Of a stretch of 64,000 nt of DNA, positions 1-11,559 are shown one piece after another. The notes below the pieces were generated by a model. That model ran no database searches. It saw only the letters and a list, made by a program, of their open reading frames with translations, and was not told where the DNA came from. The position numbers and the translations under genes were made by a program. Origin of the DNA: Acanthosepion pharaonis. Lineage: Eukaryota > Mollusca > Cephalopoda > Sepiida > Sepiidae. The DNA lies in the NCBI GenBank assembly GCA_903632075.3, contig CAHIKZ030000956.1, positions 517,501 through 581,500 of the forward strand, given 5' to 3'. The stretch's first letter is position 1, and every line of letters begins with the position of its first letter.

Positions 1-319
1 GAAGAAGAAGGAGGAGGAGGAGGGGAGAAGAAGAAGAAGAAGAAGGAGGAGGAGGAGGGGGGAAGAAGAAGAAGAAGAATAAGGAGGAGGAGGAGAATAA
101 GGAGGAGGAGAATAAGGAAGAGAAGAAGAAGAAGAAGAAGAAGAAGAAGAAGAAGAAGAAGAAGAAGAAGAAGAAGAAGAAGAAGGAGGAGGAGGAGGAG
201 AAGAAGAAGAAGAAGAAGAAGGAGGAGGAGGAGGGGAGAAGAAGAAGAAGAAGAAGAAGAAGGAGGAGGAGGAGAAGAAGAAGAAGAAGAAGAAGAAGAA
301 GAAAAAGAAGAAGAAGAAA
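1..319. repeat. (GAA)n / (GGA)n purine microsatellite
   Basis: Imperfect GAA and GGAGGA repeats fill the first 319 bases, with AATAAGGAGGAGG interruptions. The array starts at or before the window edge. Its open frames are low-complexity and not genes. Confidence 0.97.
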
Positions 320-1344
320 TGTCTTAATTTGACACCAGGCATGGCTTTCAAGGTTTCTGATCTTGTTTGGGGGTTTTAACATAAAACCGTACATATTCAT
401 GCATCGTGCAACCTGCAAATTTTAATTTATAAAAAAACAGAGCATTTACTTAAATATTTGTATCGATAAAAAAAAGAATGTATAAACATAAAAATGTCTT
501 AAGATGGATATTCGCTATTTTTGTATTTTATAATAAGATACTAATATGTGAATATTATATGCATTATTATTGGATACAGTTAAGTAAAACATCAGTTTTA
601 TCAAAGTAATATTTATTTTAAATACAGCTGTACTTTTTCGACTACAATAAATGAATATAGAGTTTGATGAACGACGTAGCCAGGGCCAGTAGTACATACG
701 CGAATTTTATATCTCGTGTATGATGCGACTTCCTTAATATACGGTGCATATTTGTCTTAATTTGAATTAAGATGGGATACAGTAGATATCCCATTCTGTA
801 TTACGTGTTTGCTTGTTACTTGCCAGTTAAGCAATCCCGTTTACGGCTTGACGCACTGTGTACATCTGTTCATGAGCGGGAATAGTGAAGGAGAATCATG
901 GCCGGGTTTCGAAAAGTTGTTATTTTAAGTGAAAACAAAAGAAGAAAACTAAAACGATTTGAGAGTCATATGTAGATAATTGGCAAAACCTTTAATCAGG
1001 GAAAGGTCTGAGCGAATTGTTTTAGCCACCCTGAAGGTATTTCCATTTGGGCCCCCACCCACCAGCAAGGTTACGTGCTTCTTTTATCAAAACCTTTCAC
1101 CAAACGGTGCTCGTTAAAGTGAACAGATAATTACACAGTCGTTTCATTTAATAAATAATAAAAACATTTACCACAGAAGAATCTTTGAACTTTCTTGTCT
1201 GTAGTCATCTCCGCCAGCCATAATGGCGTACAATTAAGAATTCTACTACTAATAAAAATCGATAAAAATTAAAGTTACTGATAACTAACGTTTACAAATG
1301 ATTTTAAATTCTGTAAATAGGAAATGATTCATCATTAAACGAAA
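320..1344. other. AT-rich stretch, nothing recognised
   Basis: No repeat family, splice-bounded coding signal or RNA gene recognised on either strand. A short open frame on the minus strand (515-697) has no family features. Confidence 0.5.
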
Positions 1345-1530
1345 GTCGCCGACATTTTACAGGTTAGATACAGGCGATATTTTATAAACTAGATACAGGC
1401 GACATTTTATAAGTTAGATACAGGCGGCATTTTATATGTTAGATACAGCCGACATTTTATAAGCTAGAAACAGGCGACATTTTATAAGCTAGATACAGGC
1501 GACATCTTATAAGCTAGATACAGGCGAAAT
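1345..1530. repeat. 25-bp minisatellite, 7 copies
   Basis: The unit contains agatacaggc then gacattttataagct. The agata start recurs at 1366, 1391, 1416, 1441, 1466 (agaaa), 1491 and 1516, an exact 25-bp period with scattered substitutions. There are no unique spacers, so it is not a CRISPR-like array. Confidence 0.95.
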
Positions 1531-2439
1531 CGTCAAGCATATTGAGAAGTTTTACAGATGGGAAAGAACTTACTGCCACTTGATCTCCAGCATACTTGGA
1601 CCGAGAAATCAGAGGACTGAGTTCGTATTGTACTCAAGTTCATTACATTTATTTATGCGCAAGTACCTTTGGGAAAGGTATAATTCCATCTCTTCCCTCC
1701 AGTTATGAGTTAAATAGTAATATTTAAATCTGGAAAACATTGTTACTCTCAGAAGATTGTTAATGTAGTACTCACACGAATAAAATAAATATTCTTACGA
1801 TTCAAATATATATTTCGGCATTAAATAACCACAAAAGGGTTGATAAGTCGTAAAAATAAAAACAGGCAATCAATTCCCTGTCCCATTTTCTTTCGATATT
1901 TGCTGAGAGTGTCGAATTTTCCAAGCGTTCCTTCCTTATATGTGTAAAAATTTCAGCTGTCTCTTTCCGATTCTGGTTTTGAGGAAATATAGGAAGAACA
2001 GTTAAGCAATGGAAAGAAGAAGGAGAAAACTGAGCAGTTGAAAAAGAAAGCAAACTGGACGAAGAAAAGAAGAAAAAGAAGGGAAACGAGATGATTACAT
2101 ATTGTGAAAAGAATAAAGACGGAAAGAAAAATAGAAAGGAAACGAAATGAAGAATGATAAATCGAAAAGAAGAATGATAAATCGAAAAGAAGAAAGAATT
2201 ATAGAAAGAGTGGGAAAAGAAACACTAAGTGAAGAAGAAAAATTACATTGTAAATAAAAAAGAATCAGATAAAATAAGATAGCGATAAAAAAGAATGAAC
2301 AAAAAATGAAAGATAAATACATAGAGAATATATAAAATAAATAAATAAAATAAATTCAATGTAAAAAATTAAAAAAACAACAAAAACTAACACCTCAAAA
2401 TAAATAAATAAATCTATATAATAAATGCCAATGTCAGTG
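1531..2439. other. AT-rich then purine-rich tract, no gene
   Basis: From about 1980 to 2330 the + strand is an imperfect GAA/AAAG-rich tract. The minus-strand open frames here (1802-2053, 2095-2322) are its Phe/Ser/Leu-rich translations. Confidence 0.55.
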
Positions 2440-2890
2440 TGTCACACTTATTCAACTTTACTTCTAGAGACTGTAACCCGGCATATCATACCATTTTGGA
2501 ATCAGGCCAATTCCGTGAGCAAATTGAAAACATTCCGGGTCGGATCCGGGCCCGCAAATCTGAAATTTTGGATTTCCAAGTTTTCATCACTGTGATTGTT
2601 TTCAGATTCGGCCATTTTGGCTTCTACTGATAAAACAATTAAAGGGACATAACTCTGTAGCTTTCAATAGATCGTGTTCAAAATGAAAAATTACTCTTCT
2701 CAAATTACAGTGTTTCAAAATAAAATTGTCTGTGTTTCCAGCTTTACTCCTAAAGGCCGTAGCCCAACATATTTTGAAATCAGGCCGACCCCGTGAGAAA
2801 ATTTAAAGCATTCCGGTCTGGATCTGGACCCACAATCCTGAAATTTTGAATTCTTAAGTTTTCATTATTCTGATTTTTTCAGTTATTTTT
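2440..2890. repeat. Diverged direct-repeat pair of an unidentified dispersed repeat
   Basis: About 2455-2605 and 2741-2885 share the order: ctttact..aga/aaggc..gta, cccggcatat/cccaacatat, aatcaggcc, cccgtgag/tccgtgag, cattccgg, ggatc..g.ccc, tgaaattttg, and ttttcatca/ttttcattat. Roughly three quarters identical. Family not recognised; likely an old transposon fragment. Confidence 0.5.
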
Positions 2891-3639
2891 TTACGTGATG
2901 TTTTGCGACGAATTGTTTTTGTACGATAACAATTTTTATAACTTGGAAATAAATTTGGGAATAATCGAATTTAACTGCATCCAAATCCTGCGAAAGTCAC
3001 GCATGAAATAAAAATAATTGTGTCTACGGAAAGTAAGGACCTACGTACATCAAATTGTTTTTAAATTAAGTGGCGGCAGAAGAATTATCGTTCAACTTTC
3101 AAAAGGCAATCTGAAATATTAATGCACTACTTAAATGCAGCGATCAATTTTTAGTTCAACAGAGGACCAGACTGCAATCAAAAGAGCCAAGGCAGCAGCG
3201 AGGTAAAGAAAGTCCCGTGAAAATGAAAACTGAGTTCAAACGGCAGCCAAGGGAGCTTCCAATGCTGTGAATATACAAAGAGACTCTCAAACGCCTGAAC
3301 AAGCTGAAGGTCAAATCAATAGCTCTCCGTGGGGTGACTTTTAAGCTAGTATATGAATAAAAATGAATGGCTGACAAAAAAAAAAACCAAAGATGGCCGT
3401 TTATAAAAATGACAAAAACAGGACGAAGAACAAAACGAAACTATTTTAAAAGAGTAAATGATGCTGACACAATCATGAAGCTTCCGCCAAAGAAATCTAG
3501 ATTGCTGGAAAATAAATTGCCTATTGATTAGATTAGAATCTCAGTTTTCTTTTTAATGGCAAAATTCATCCTCTGTCTCGTCTTCCCCACCCCGCAATAA
3601 CTGAGCTGCGCTAAAAAAAAAAAAAAAAAAATGAACAAG

Positions 3640-3900
3640 ACGAGATATCCCTAGACATGGACAGTAGAACTGGGACAATATGCTCCAGTGGATAAAGAGT
3701 TAAGTTCGATATTCCGAAAAAATTACACGGGTCGACAAGCACCTTTGGAGGGCCGGCGAGCCCAACGAAATGTGGAACTGACACCCAAGGGTATGTTTCC
3801 CCAATTGCTACAATCTTAAACCTGTTCAAGTCTAGAGTTAATCATTTTCTTCCCCTCCTATCCATATAAAGTCACCCTTAACGTAACCCACTACCTTGAC
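3640..3900 (-). repeat. Decayed SINE-like dispersed repeat
   Basis: Carries a tccagtggataaag stretch like the A-box region of the tRNA-type SINE at 53960-54130. The part at about 3780-3900 (ttaaacctg ttcaagtctagagtta... tatccatataa) is the reverse complement of the repeat at 13590-13750. Too decayed for boundaries. Confidence 0.4.
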
Positions 3901-5097
3901 TGGCCTTCAGGCCTTCTATAGGGTGAACCTTACTGTAAAAAATGTCGTCATGGATTTCTTTTCAGATACTTTATGAATGCTCTATGTCTCTGTTTTGGTC
4001 CATTTTTAGTTTTGTTGCACACCTTTCACCTTTGTATGGGTCTCACCTGAACAAATATTCAGAAATCTGAATTAGTTTTTCTAGTTTTATAAGAAGTGGT
4101 GGTGTGTTGCCCCGACACAGATGTTCAGCTGTGGTCCTTCTTTCTTGGTGAGGCTTAGAACTTTTTGAACGACTCTCGTAATTATAATTTAATGTTTCTC
4201 GTCTTTTTATTACTACGTTTCAACTTTCCTCATATATCTGTAGAAATTCTGTAAAGAAAACACATTGTTGGATCCATCTGTCATAAAGTTACAAGAGTGT
4301 CCCCACTCATCTTTTCACCGACCGGTCAATAACAACACACGTTGCATGTCTATCCTCATTATTTGGAATTATTCGTTTTGATTCAATTAATTTGCACAAG
4401 GGGGTAAGAGAAAATACAAGAATAAGTATTATCAATTGATCTGGTGATCTCACGAAAACGTAAAACGGGCAGTCTCCATTCAGGCTTGATTCCTATGTTG
4501 CCATTATCGCTTAAAAACAAAAACAGGGATTATCTACACAAACATGTGTATCCAACAAAGAAAAGTTTTAAAGTAATGAGAAATAATGGCTGATTGGAAA
4601 TAAAATCGATTATTTCCTTATAAATTAATTTGCTTACGTTTCAGATAAATAGAAATTAGCAGGTTTGGGCTTCCAAGGATAACTGAACTTTGTTGAATGG
4701 GGAAAGTTTACTTAAGCTTCGTGGCCTAAAAGTATGTCGGGCTATAAAATGGTTTCCTCACCCAAGAGAGATGAGGGGTCGAACGTGAATTTTTGATTAA
4801 GACTCACAAATTTACAGTCTGTTAGACTTAGATTTACACTGTTTAAAGAAGGATGTCTAACGAAACACGTTTATTTATTAAATATAATATTTAAAATAAT
4901 ATATATATATATATATATATATAGGAAAGGTAACCTCTCACATTTAACGTAGGTCATTTTGATTGGTTGATCTGACACAAACCCTATAATCACCGTCTCT
5001 CTTTTCTTTCTTTCCTTTTTCTTCTTTTTCTCGTAAAACAAGTGGTTGTATTTTAATTTTAAATTTCAATAAATCGTTCACTTAACAATTCACAATC
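3901..5097. other. Intergenic AT-rich sequence with a short (TA)n
   Basis: A (TA)n tract lies at about 4898-4922. A pyrimidine stretch with ctttctttcc follows at about 4997-5035. I see no coding signal or known family in the rest. Confidence 0.5.
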
Positions 5098-5099
5098 GC

Positions 5100-5134
5100 C
5101 TGATGAGATGCTCTGATACGCATCGAAACACGAC
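5100..5134 (+). ncRNA. Hammerhead-like ribozyme core (repeat-borne)
   Basis: CTGATGA at 5100-5106, a perfect 5-bp stem II (GATGC 5107-5111 with GCATC 5120-5124, 8-base loop), and GAAA at 5125-5128 match the hammerhead core in order and spacing. The likely stem III/stem I side (CACGACTG...) is less clear: AATTCA upstream and TGAATT downstream could pair as an outer stem, but the cleavage-site dinucleotide is ambiguous. A tgtattgagc motif follows at about 5207, then (TA)n at 5274-5320. Confidence 0.55.
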
Positions 5135-5269
5135 TGAATTTGCGTAGAGTTTTTTTGACATGTTTTTGATTTAATATCCTAAAATAAAGAAAATTGCTCT
5201 ACTTTGTATTGAGCCCTCTTTTAAATTAAATGTTACGAACGTTGGAATTATACTCGTTCTTATATTACC

Positions 5270-5273
<4 letters not shown>

Positions 5274-5322
<49 letters not shown>

Positions 5323-5412
5323 CGGAGCGCATTCATTTAAAAGAAATTTTTTCGTCCAACAATTTTTCAGAAAGATTCGTTTGAACAACAATAACCAAAA
5401 CAGCGAGACTGA

Positions 5413-5495
<83 letters not shown>
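5274..5495. repeat. (TA)n microsatellites flanking the Tc1-like element
   Basis: Long AT dinucleotide runs at about 5275-5320 and 5416-5495. The second abuts the left end of the transposon and reappears at its right end (6866-6901), as expected for insertion at TA inside a (TA)n tract. Confidence 0.95.
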
Positions 5496-5498
<3 letters not shown>

Positions 5499-5675
5499 AA
5501 ATTATTATCGAGATAACTATTTTTCTAATATTTAAAAAACCATCGAATCAATTCACACACAATTTTCACACTATGTTGGCAACACTGACCTGTGCAATCA
5601 CTGAAATTTTCGTACTGATCTGTTTAATGTAAACAAACTGACGCCATATTTGTTATCAGCACGGTGATTTGAGCG
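5496..5675. repeat. Left terminal inverted repeat of the Tc1-like element
   Basis: Matches the reverse complement of 6692-6865 over nearly its whole length, with scattered mismatches. Confidence 0.88.
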
Positions 5676-5713
5676 TGCCAAATTATTATAAAAGTATAAA
5701 ATTTAGTGAAAAG

Positions 5714-6520
5714 ATGGGCCGTAAAAGCAGTTTAAATGATGCTGAAAAGAAAACTATTACCTCAGAACTCTCAAAAGGTAAATCTACCCTAGAAATTTCT
5801 AAAATGATAGGGAGGTGTCATCAAACAGTGAAAAAGTTCACCGCCAACCCTACACGAATACGCAAAAGGGCAGATAAAGGCAAGCTGAGGGTTATTTCAC
5901 GTCGTCTCAAGTCAAGACTTAAACGAGAGGCCACGAAGAACCCTGGACTTACCAGTCAAGAGCTTTTCAGTCGTATTGGGGATCCTACTGTGTCTAAAAG
6001 TAATCGGTGTCGGTATATGAGGGAAACAGCAACAACAGTCAAACCTGTATCGAAGCCTCCGTTGACGAGAAAATCACATTCAAAATCGATTCAAATGAGC
6101 CGAGGACAATATGAAGATTGACTTCTCTAAAGTTTTGTTCACAGACGAAACTCGAGCAACACTTGATGGGCCAGATAGATGGTGCAAAGCCTGGGTAATG
6201 GACAGAGAGAATCGCCATCAGCGTTTGAGACGCCAACAAGGCGGTGGGGGCATAATGATCTGGGGTGGTATTATTGGAAAAACATTAGTGGGCCCATGGA
6301 AAAACATAGCGTTTATGTGGGCCCTTGAACCGTGGATGAAAAGGCAAGATCAGAAGCGTCAAAAATGACATGCTGCTCACAAGACTACTGAATATTTGAA
6401 ACAGTTACTTCGACGGTTTGAAAAATGAAGTGGCCAACAAATTCTCCGAATTTGAACCCAATCGAAAACCTTTGGAGCAACGAAGACTGTGGATGCAAAA
6501 GTTGTGGGAAGCAAGTTGAC
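5714..6520 (+). pseudogene. Tc1-like transposase, broken
   Basis: The ATG at 5714 opens MGRKSSLNDAEKKTI, a helix-turn-helix region continuing to GRCHQTVKKF. The frame is lost near 6111-6121 and resumes in another frame with FSKVLFTDETRATLDGPDRW, which holds the first catalytic Asp of the DDE/D triad. IMIWGGI follows. The middle is then deleted: the expected (Q/H)DNAPxH block with the second Asp is absent between about 6330 and 6380, although HAAHKTTEYLKQ-like coding follows. WPTNSPNLNPIENLW with the third acidic residue is readable at about 6427-6480. At least one frameshift and an internal deletion mean it is not functional. Its position between long TIRs fits a non-autonomous derivative. 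I chose the ATG at 5714 because the family usually starts just before the HTH; upstream residues in the same frame lie in the TIR. Confidence 0.85.
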
Positions 6521-6691
6521 ATATCTCGCGGCATTACAGCAGATGACAGGACAAATTCTATGGATCGGCGTTTTTATTTGCAATTCCTATTAATTTGTTT
6601 AAAACTGTGCCCTGTTATTATTTGTTTGATTATCTTATTTATTGCTTTTTGCTGCAACATTAATAAACTACTGAATAAACCTTTTAATAAA

Positions 6692-6862
6692 CGCTCAAAT
6701 CACCGTGCTGATAACAAATATGGCGTCAGTTTGTTTACATTGCGCAGATTACGAAAATTTCAGATATTGCGCAGGTCAATGTTGCCAAATTGAAAAAGTG
6801 TGTGAATTGATTGGACGGTTTTTGAAATATTAGAAAATAGTTATCTCGATAATCAAAACGCA

Positions 6863-6865
<3 letters not shown>
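6692..6865. repeat. Right terminal inverted repeat of the Tc1-like element
   Basis: Reverse-complement partner of 5496-5675. Its inner end starts cgctcaaatcaccg. Confidence 0.88.
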
Positions 6866-6904
<39 letters not shown>

Positions 6905-7080
6905 TGAATAAGTAATCGATCTTTATTTATTAATCTTTTAATTGTATCACAAAAGATTATTTTAGTGGGTAACCATATTCAGACGTACCGTCTATTTTTA
7001 AACAGTATATTTATTTTCAGGCCGGTAGAAGAAAATAAATATTGTATTTAAACGGAGTGTCTATTCAAATATATACAATA

Positions 7081-7082
7081 AC

Positions 7083-7168
<86 letters not shown>

Positions 7169-7172
7169 AGAA

Positions 7173-7206
<34 letters not shown>
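7081..7206. repeat. Compound (TA)n(TG)n...(GA)n microsatellite
   Basis: (TA)n at about 7086-7141, (GT)n to 7168, then (AG)n at about 7178-7206. Confidence 0.95.
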
Positions 7207-7210
<4 letters not shown>

Positions 7211-7227
7211 TACTTAAAAGGTTTTCT

Positions 7228-7465
7228 ATAAATATTTTAATACCAGTTGTTGTTCTGATGAGTTTTCCCCTTTAGTACAGGGACTTATTGCTGTAGTAGA
7301 TTGGCAGCTAGGTCTCATCATTTTAAAATTGAGATTGTTAGATGATGTAACCGTAAGTTCTATGCTAACAGTGTCTTCTCTCGCACTTCTCGCTTGTGAA
7401 ACTCTCTTACGGTCGATTGCATTCCAGTCAACACTGATCTTCAAAAATTTAAATGCATGTTTGTT
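7228..7465 (+). pseudogene. LINE 3'-end remnant (ORF2 C-terminus, CR1/jockey-group type)
   Basis: In one frame the strand reads a degraded form of the C-terminal signature seen in other copies in this window: LASRSH.FTVELARCNRKFYSNSFF then SRTSRLWNSLP. Here gtagattggcagctaggtctcatcattt, aaccgtaagttctatgctaaca and ttcaaaaatttaaatgca are shared at DNA level with 21430, 38700, 42950 and 49900. Frameshifts prevent a continuous frame. Confidence 0.7.
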
Positions 7466-7507
7466 TCCGTTCTTTTATTGCTCTCTCGCTCTCTCTCTGA
7501 CTTTCTC

Positions 7508-7578
<71 letters not shown>
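7508..7578. repeat. (AC)n(AT)n microsatellite
   Basis: CA repeats to about 7551 followed by TA repeats to about 7578. Confidence 0.97.
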
Positions 7579-7581
<3 letters not shown>

Positions 7582-7797
7582 ATAACTGAGTTAACAAAAA
7601 CAACAGTAAAAGACCAGAATTGGTTTAACAAGTTTATTACCTTTAGGTAGAGGAAAACATAATGTAGAATAGAAACTAGGTAAGAGAATGTTTAGCTGTG
7701 AATGACTGTTTTCAGCTAAAGCTACTGCTGCTACTGCTACTCCTCTTGATGTAGGACCATTTTTCTTCCGTCCGACGGCACGTGTTCAAACTCACAA

Positions 7798-7799
<2 letters not shown>

Positions 7800-7859
<60 letters not shown>
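7800..7859. repeat. (TA)n microsatellite
   Basis: An uninterrupted AT tract of about 58 bases. The Tyr-Ile open frame over it is not a gene. Confidence 0.97.
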
Positions 7860-7862
<3 letters not shown>

Positions 7863-8235
7863 CAGAAGTCTAAGCAAAATTCATTATCGATAATAACAGA
7901 AATTAAGTCTGCGACAGACTGTAATGTTCTTTCTGTCGGCTCCGACTGGACAATCAACCATGATGATATGGTTTTATATTTCGTCAATTGTCTTCGTTCA
8001 CAGTCTAGTTGGCCTGAGTTGGCTGGGTACAAGCGAGGCGAAATACTTTTGTACAGGCTAGAAAAGAAAATCAAATAGATTTCTTTTTAAGAAAGAACAA
8101 ATTACTGATGATCTAACAAGGCCCATAAGCGAAATGTTTCGTTTGTGCAAGGTAGAAAAAAAAGACAAATACTCATGTTAGAGAATATTGTCAATCATTT
8201 ATTCTCACTGATGACAACATATAAGGGCTTGAAAA

Positions 8236-8360
8236 CAATCTCTTTTAAAACAAATTTTCAGAAAAATAGCTTTCTCAAGTCCAGTAACTGTTATTGATGG
8301 AGGTTTCCTTCCTAACCTTTTATTTGAAATAGTGTGGATGCCAACATCTTGATAATGTCG
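8236..8360 (+). repeat. Dispersed repeat shared with 15780-15970 (-) and 25150-25320 (+)
   Basis: caattttca/ttttcaggaaaa..., ctttctcaagttcagta, gctgttattgatg and ggtttccttcctaac are common to the three copies. In the 25150 copy they read IYKIFLLKYFFRK in an open frame, and the 15780 copy reads IYKIFLLRMLLRK on the minus strand, so this may be a coding fragment of an unidentified transposon. Confidence 0.55.
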
Positions 8361-8389
8361 TTATATTCACTTCGAGTTACGTTTGACAT

Positions 8390-9165
8390 CCATTTTAGTT
8401 GTTGCTGCTGTTGGTAGTCCGCGAGTGATGTGGTTTCTGTTATTTGGTACGGTTCTTTATGATTCTGCAGCATCAGTCCACAAGGTTCGAAAAAGTGAGG
8501 TCTTCACCAAGACTCGATGAAATCCATTCTTAACAATTGATCTTAGAACGCAGTTGCATATAAGTGACAGTTTAGATATTTCTGGACGGTTTCTGTTTTG
8601 GAAATGGATTATATCCATATGAAAGTCTAGTTCATTTTGATGATGGTTATTTAAGAATCCAATTCAGATCTCGTGTTTTTCAGGTTGATGATTTCGTTTT
8701 GTAGATATTTTCATTTTTGATGATGGATTCAGGGGCAAAACTACCTGCTTTAGTATAGATCCTGTTTTATATTCCATTTTTTTTTCATATATGCTAAATT
8801 TGTTATAACATTCATACCGAAGTAACTGAAGTGTTTGATATTTATTCGTTCAACATCCTGAATTTCCAAGATGGATTCATGGTAAGTGAATTCCATCCAA
8901 TTCCAGATTATAGTTTCTGTTTTGGAAAGGTTTATCTTGAGTCCTATTTCTTAGAACACTTGATAGAGGATGTTTTCATTTTGATGATGGATTCAGGGTA
9001 GGTGCCATCATTGCTTTCATTCCAATTCCAGATCATAGTTTCTGTTTAGAAAGGTTAATCTTGAGTCCTATTTCTTGCAATATTCGACGTTGATTTTTCA
9101 TTCAAGATCATTCTTATCCTGACTGAATACCGATGTCATCAGAATAATCCCCCGATCTTATCATC
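8390..9165 (-). pseudogene. LINE reverse transcriptase remnant
   Basis: Read on the minus strand, about 9150-9130 gives YSDDIGIQSG, a variant of the RT catalytic Y/FADD motif. It is followed downstream by LQEIGLKIN (the conserved segment after the catalytic Asp pair). Further downstream come pieces such as LELDGIHLP and LRYECYN that resemble the later domain of a LINE ORF2. Many stops and frameshifts; internal short duplications (gatgatggattcaggg, about 8720 and 8981). The clade cannot be decided from this. Confidence 0.6.
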
Positions 9166-9982
9166 AGTCCATGGGCCTTGGGAGGCAATAAACAATTTGC
9201 AGTCTTGTATGAAACTACCTCGAGCGCGGCTTTGTTTTTGACACCGAGGTTCACACTGTACAAGCCCGGGGGGGTGGGCAACACAAAGTAGAGGATTACG
9301 GAGAAAGAGGCACAGTTTATGTGGATAGGTGAAGAAGTTTATCAGGTTAAGATTGGATTAATCGAGGAAATATCCTCTTATGAATCGGTTCTATAGAGCA
9401 CTGGTTCGCTGCAAGAAGCTGCTCTGTGGAATAAGTAAGGAATGAGGATGGTTTGATGCAATGTAAATGGCATGACAAGCCCTTGTCGTAAATGTTAGAA
9501 CTGGTGGAATCAAGGAATGTAATTCTTCCGAGCACTTTCAGTAGCGATAGTGTAGTGAGCGGCTTAACCCGTCCCTTCTTTGAGGGTTGAAGGGTAGGAA
9601 ATAATTAATCACCTACAAGGATGCAGAAATTCTTTTGGACTCTATCGACACTGGAAACTGAGGACTGGGTTGCACCTTAGCAAATATGACAACAATATTC
9701 TATTTTAGGCCTGGTCTAGATTTTGTAAAAGTAGAGGATAGCAAGAGGAGTCAGGTACTTACTGGAGCGGTACAGAGAACTAAACATTTTCCCAGCATCT
9801 TTAGGGGGGGATCATAGATACGATTTCCGCTTGATGTCTGTGGTTAATTTAAGGCTCAATAGGCATAGTCTCTCAAAGCACGAGGCCTCCCCGAGGGGAC
9901 AAGCATTCATCGTGACTGGTGGTAGTTCGGGGTCCTATTGGTCATGATGGATTGTAACTAGTTTGCTTTTCATGTTCATGCT

Positions 9983-10385
9983 TGGTTTGCTTTATTTTGT
10001 TTTACGGTATATCAACATCAATGGGTTATTTAATGTCGACAAGATTTTTATTGCTGGTAAATCTTTTTTTTCAAAAATGTATTGCTCGTAATATTTTTTT
10101 CCCAAAAAATGTATTCCTGGTATTAATTTTTTGCTGGTAATAATTTTTTCTTTAAAAATTCATTGCTGGCAATAATTTTTACACGGATTTTATACTTTCA
10201 TAGTGTTTTGACCCCTTTTGGGGGTTTAAGTATTTGCCCATAGCTGTGACTCTAGCTACTACCCTGGTTTAGGGTGGGCCTGGGAATACCAGCAATTAAG
10301 AGGTGGTTCCACGCTCCTCAAAACCTTCTGATCAAAGACCTTGCTGTCGGATGTAGTTTATCGTCTTACCTAGGACGCTGTTCAG
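9983..10385 (-). mobile_element. SINE-like element 'X' (copy 1)
   Basis: Minus-strand copy of the element also seen at 14137, 16021, 25327 and 27301. Read on the minus strand: a cctaggtaagacgataaact head, cagcaaggtctttgatcaga, ttttgaggagcgtggaacca, cctcttaattgctggtattc, a middle with agctatgggcaaat, tracts of accagcaataaa, and a tail ggttatttaatg-like (reverse) ending in ccgtaaaacaaaataaa. It has no open frame. Confidence 0.75.
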
Positions 10386-10889
10386 CTTCCTTTTCTCCTA
10401 TGCTAAATTGGTTATAAGGGTTTTCAAAATAATCGATATTGAGCAACGCTTGTTTATAGAGTAATTTCAAAGTTTTAAAAACTGATCGGGTTTCGACTGA
10501 AATTGTCGTTTTATACATACGATGAATTTATTGTCAAAATTCAGAATGTAGAATTAATAAATCCTAATCACTTCAAGTACCTCCCTCGGTGTTTTGACCA
10601 TTTTCAGTAAATTTAGTATAACGGATAAGGAAATTGCATACAGATTACGCTGCGCTCTGCTGGGGGTAAATCTGTTCCAAATTGCAGGGTGCTACAAAAG
10701 CAAACCATTAACCTAAAATCTCGTGTACTTAAATAACCTCGTCAGATCTCGACTCTCATATGGGTGTCAGGCACTTGTTTAGAAATATATAAACTCTCAG
10801 CTTTATACAAACGTTTTCTCGGATCAATGATTAAAAATGCATTCAAGCAAATGAATCTTAACGAAGACAATCCTTTATTGATAGTTTGA

Positions 10890-11038
10890 TTGGTCGATTC
10901 GTTTTTTACGGCTTATCAACCCATTGCAGATTATTTAAAGCCAGAAAATATTTTCATATTGAAAGAATATTTTCGGAGATAATAATAATTTAGCGATACA
11001 AGTCTTACAATTTAACCCATACCTGGGGAGAGAAGAGC
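10890..11038 (-). mobile_element. 5S-SINE tail fragment
   Basis: Tail half of the 5S-headed SINE (tttttacggcttatcaaccc, attatttaaagccagaaaat, aacccatacctggggagaga as seen on +), without the 5S head. Confidence 0.7.
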
Positions 11039-11210
11039 ACCTTAAAAACATTACAGCATTTAAGTGGATAATGGGGGCACTCGGTGCCAAATAAGGCACT
11101 GACATGCAATGGTGAGCTAATCTGTATTTGGTAGATGATTTTACTGATAACCGAAGAAAAGTATTTCATTGTAAGTGTCCCAAAATCTGTTTCATACAAT
11201 TAAATTATTT

Positions 11211-11380
11211 TTTGATTGGTTCATTTATACTGCTTATCAAACCATTGAAGGTTATTCAAAACCAGAAAATATTTTTAGATTGTGAGAATTTTTGGCGGGG
11301 TGGGGGGAAGTAATAATTTAATGATACAAGTCTTACTAATTAACCCATAGCTGGGGAGAGAAGAGGTAGATTCATACCTA
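11211..11380 (-). mobile_element. 5S-SINE tail fragment
   Basis: Same tail and body (actgcttatcaaaccattga, aaaaccagaaaatattttta, aacccatagctggggagaga on +). It forms the left part of the first unit of the 740-bp tandem duplication. Confidence 0.7.
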
Positions 11381-11559
11381 ATCAGAATTTGATAAACAAG
11401 AAATTATAATGTGGATATGAAGTGGGGGATCAATTCTATATTACTTTCAATATATAAACTGCTCCCTCACTTTGTGACCATGGTAGTTTCTATACATTTA
11501 TATCCCAGAGAATGTAAATAAATCTAAAAAGTATGCCTGTGTAGCTAATCAGTATTTCA

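Larger units (their letters stand above)
5496..6865 (+). mobile_element. Tc1/mariner-type DNA transposon with about 175-bp terminal inverted repeats
   Basis: The ends 5496-5675 and 6692-6865 are inverted copies. The left arm reads ...ttatcgagataacta... and ends in acggtgatttgagcg; the right arm begins cgctcaaatcaccgt and ends ...tagttatctcgataa. The element sits between (TA)n tracts, as expected for TA target-site use. The body is a broken transposase. The outermost ten or so bases of the two ends pair poorly, so the exact termini are uncertain by a few bases. Confidence 0.9.

Noticed and set aside
1345..1530. CRISPR-like array
   Set aside because: The 25-bp units are contiguous with no unique spacers, in a eukaryotic genome; likewise the 45-bp array at 20905-21090.
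8107..8235. CTGATGA at 8107 and 8207 as hammerheads
   Set aside because: A GAAA occurs downstream in each case, but no stem II pairing is visible; left out of the counted set.
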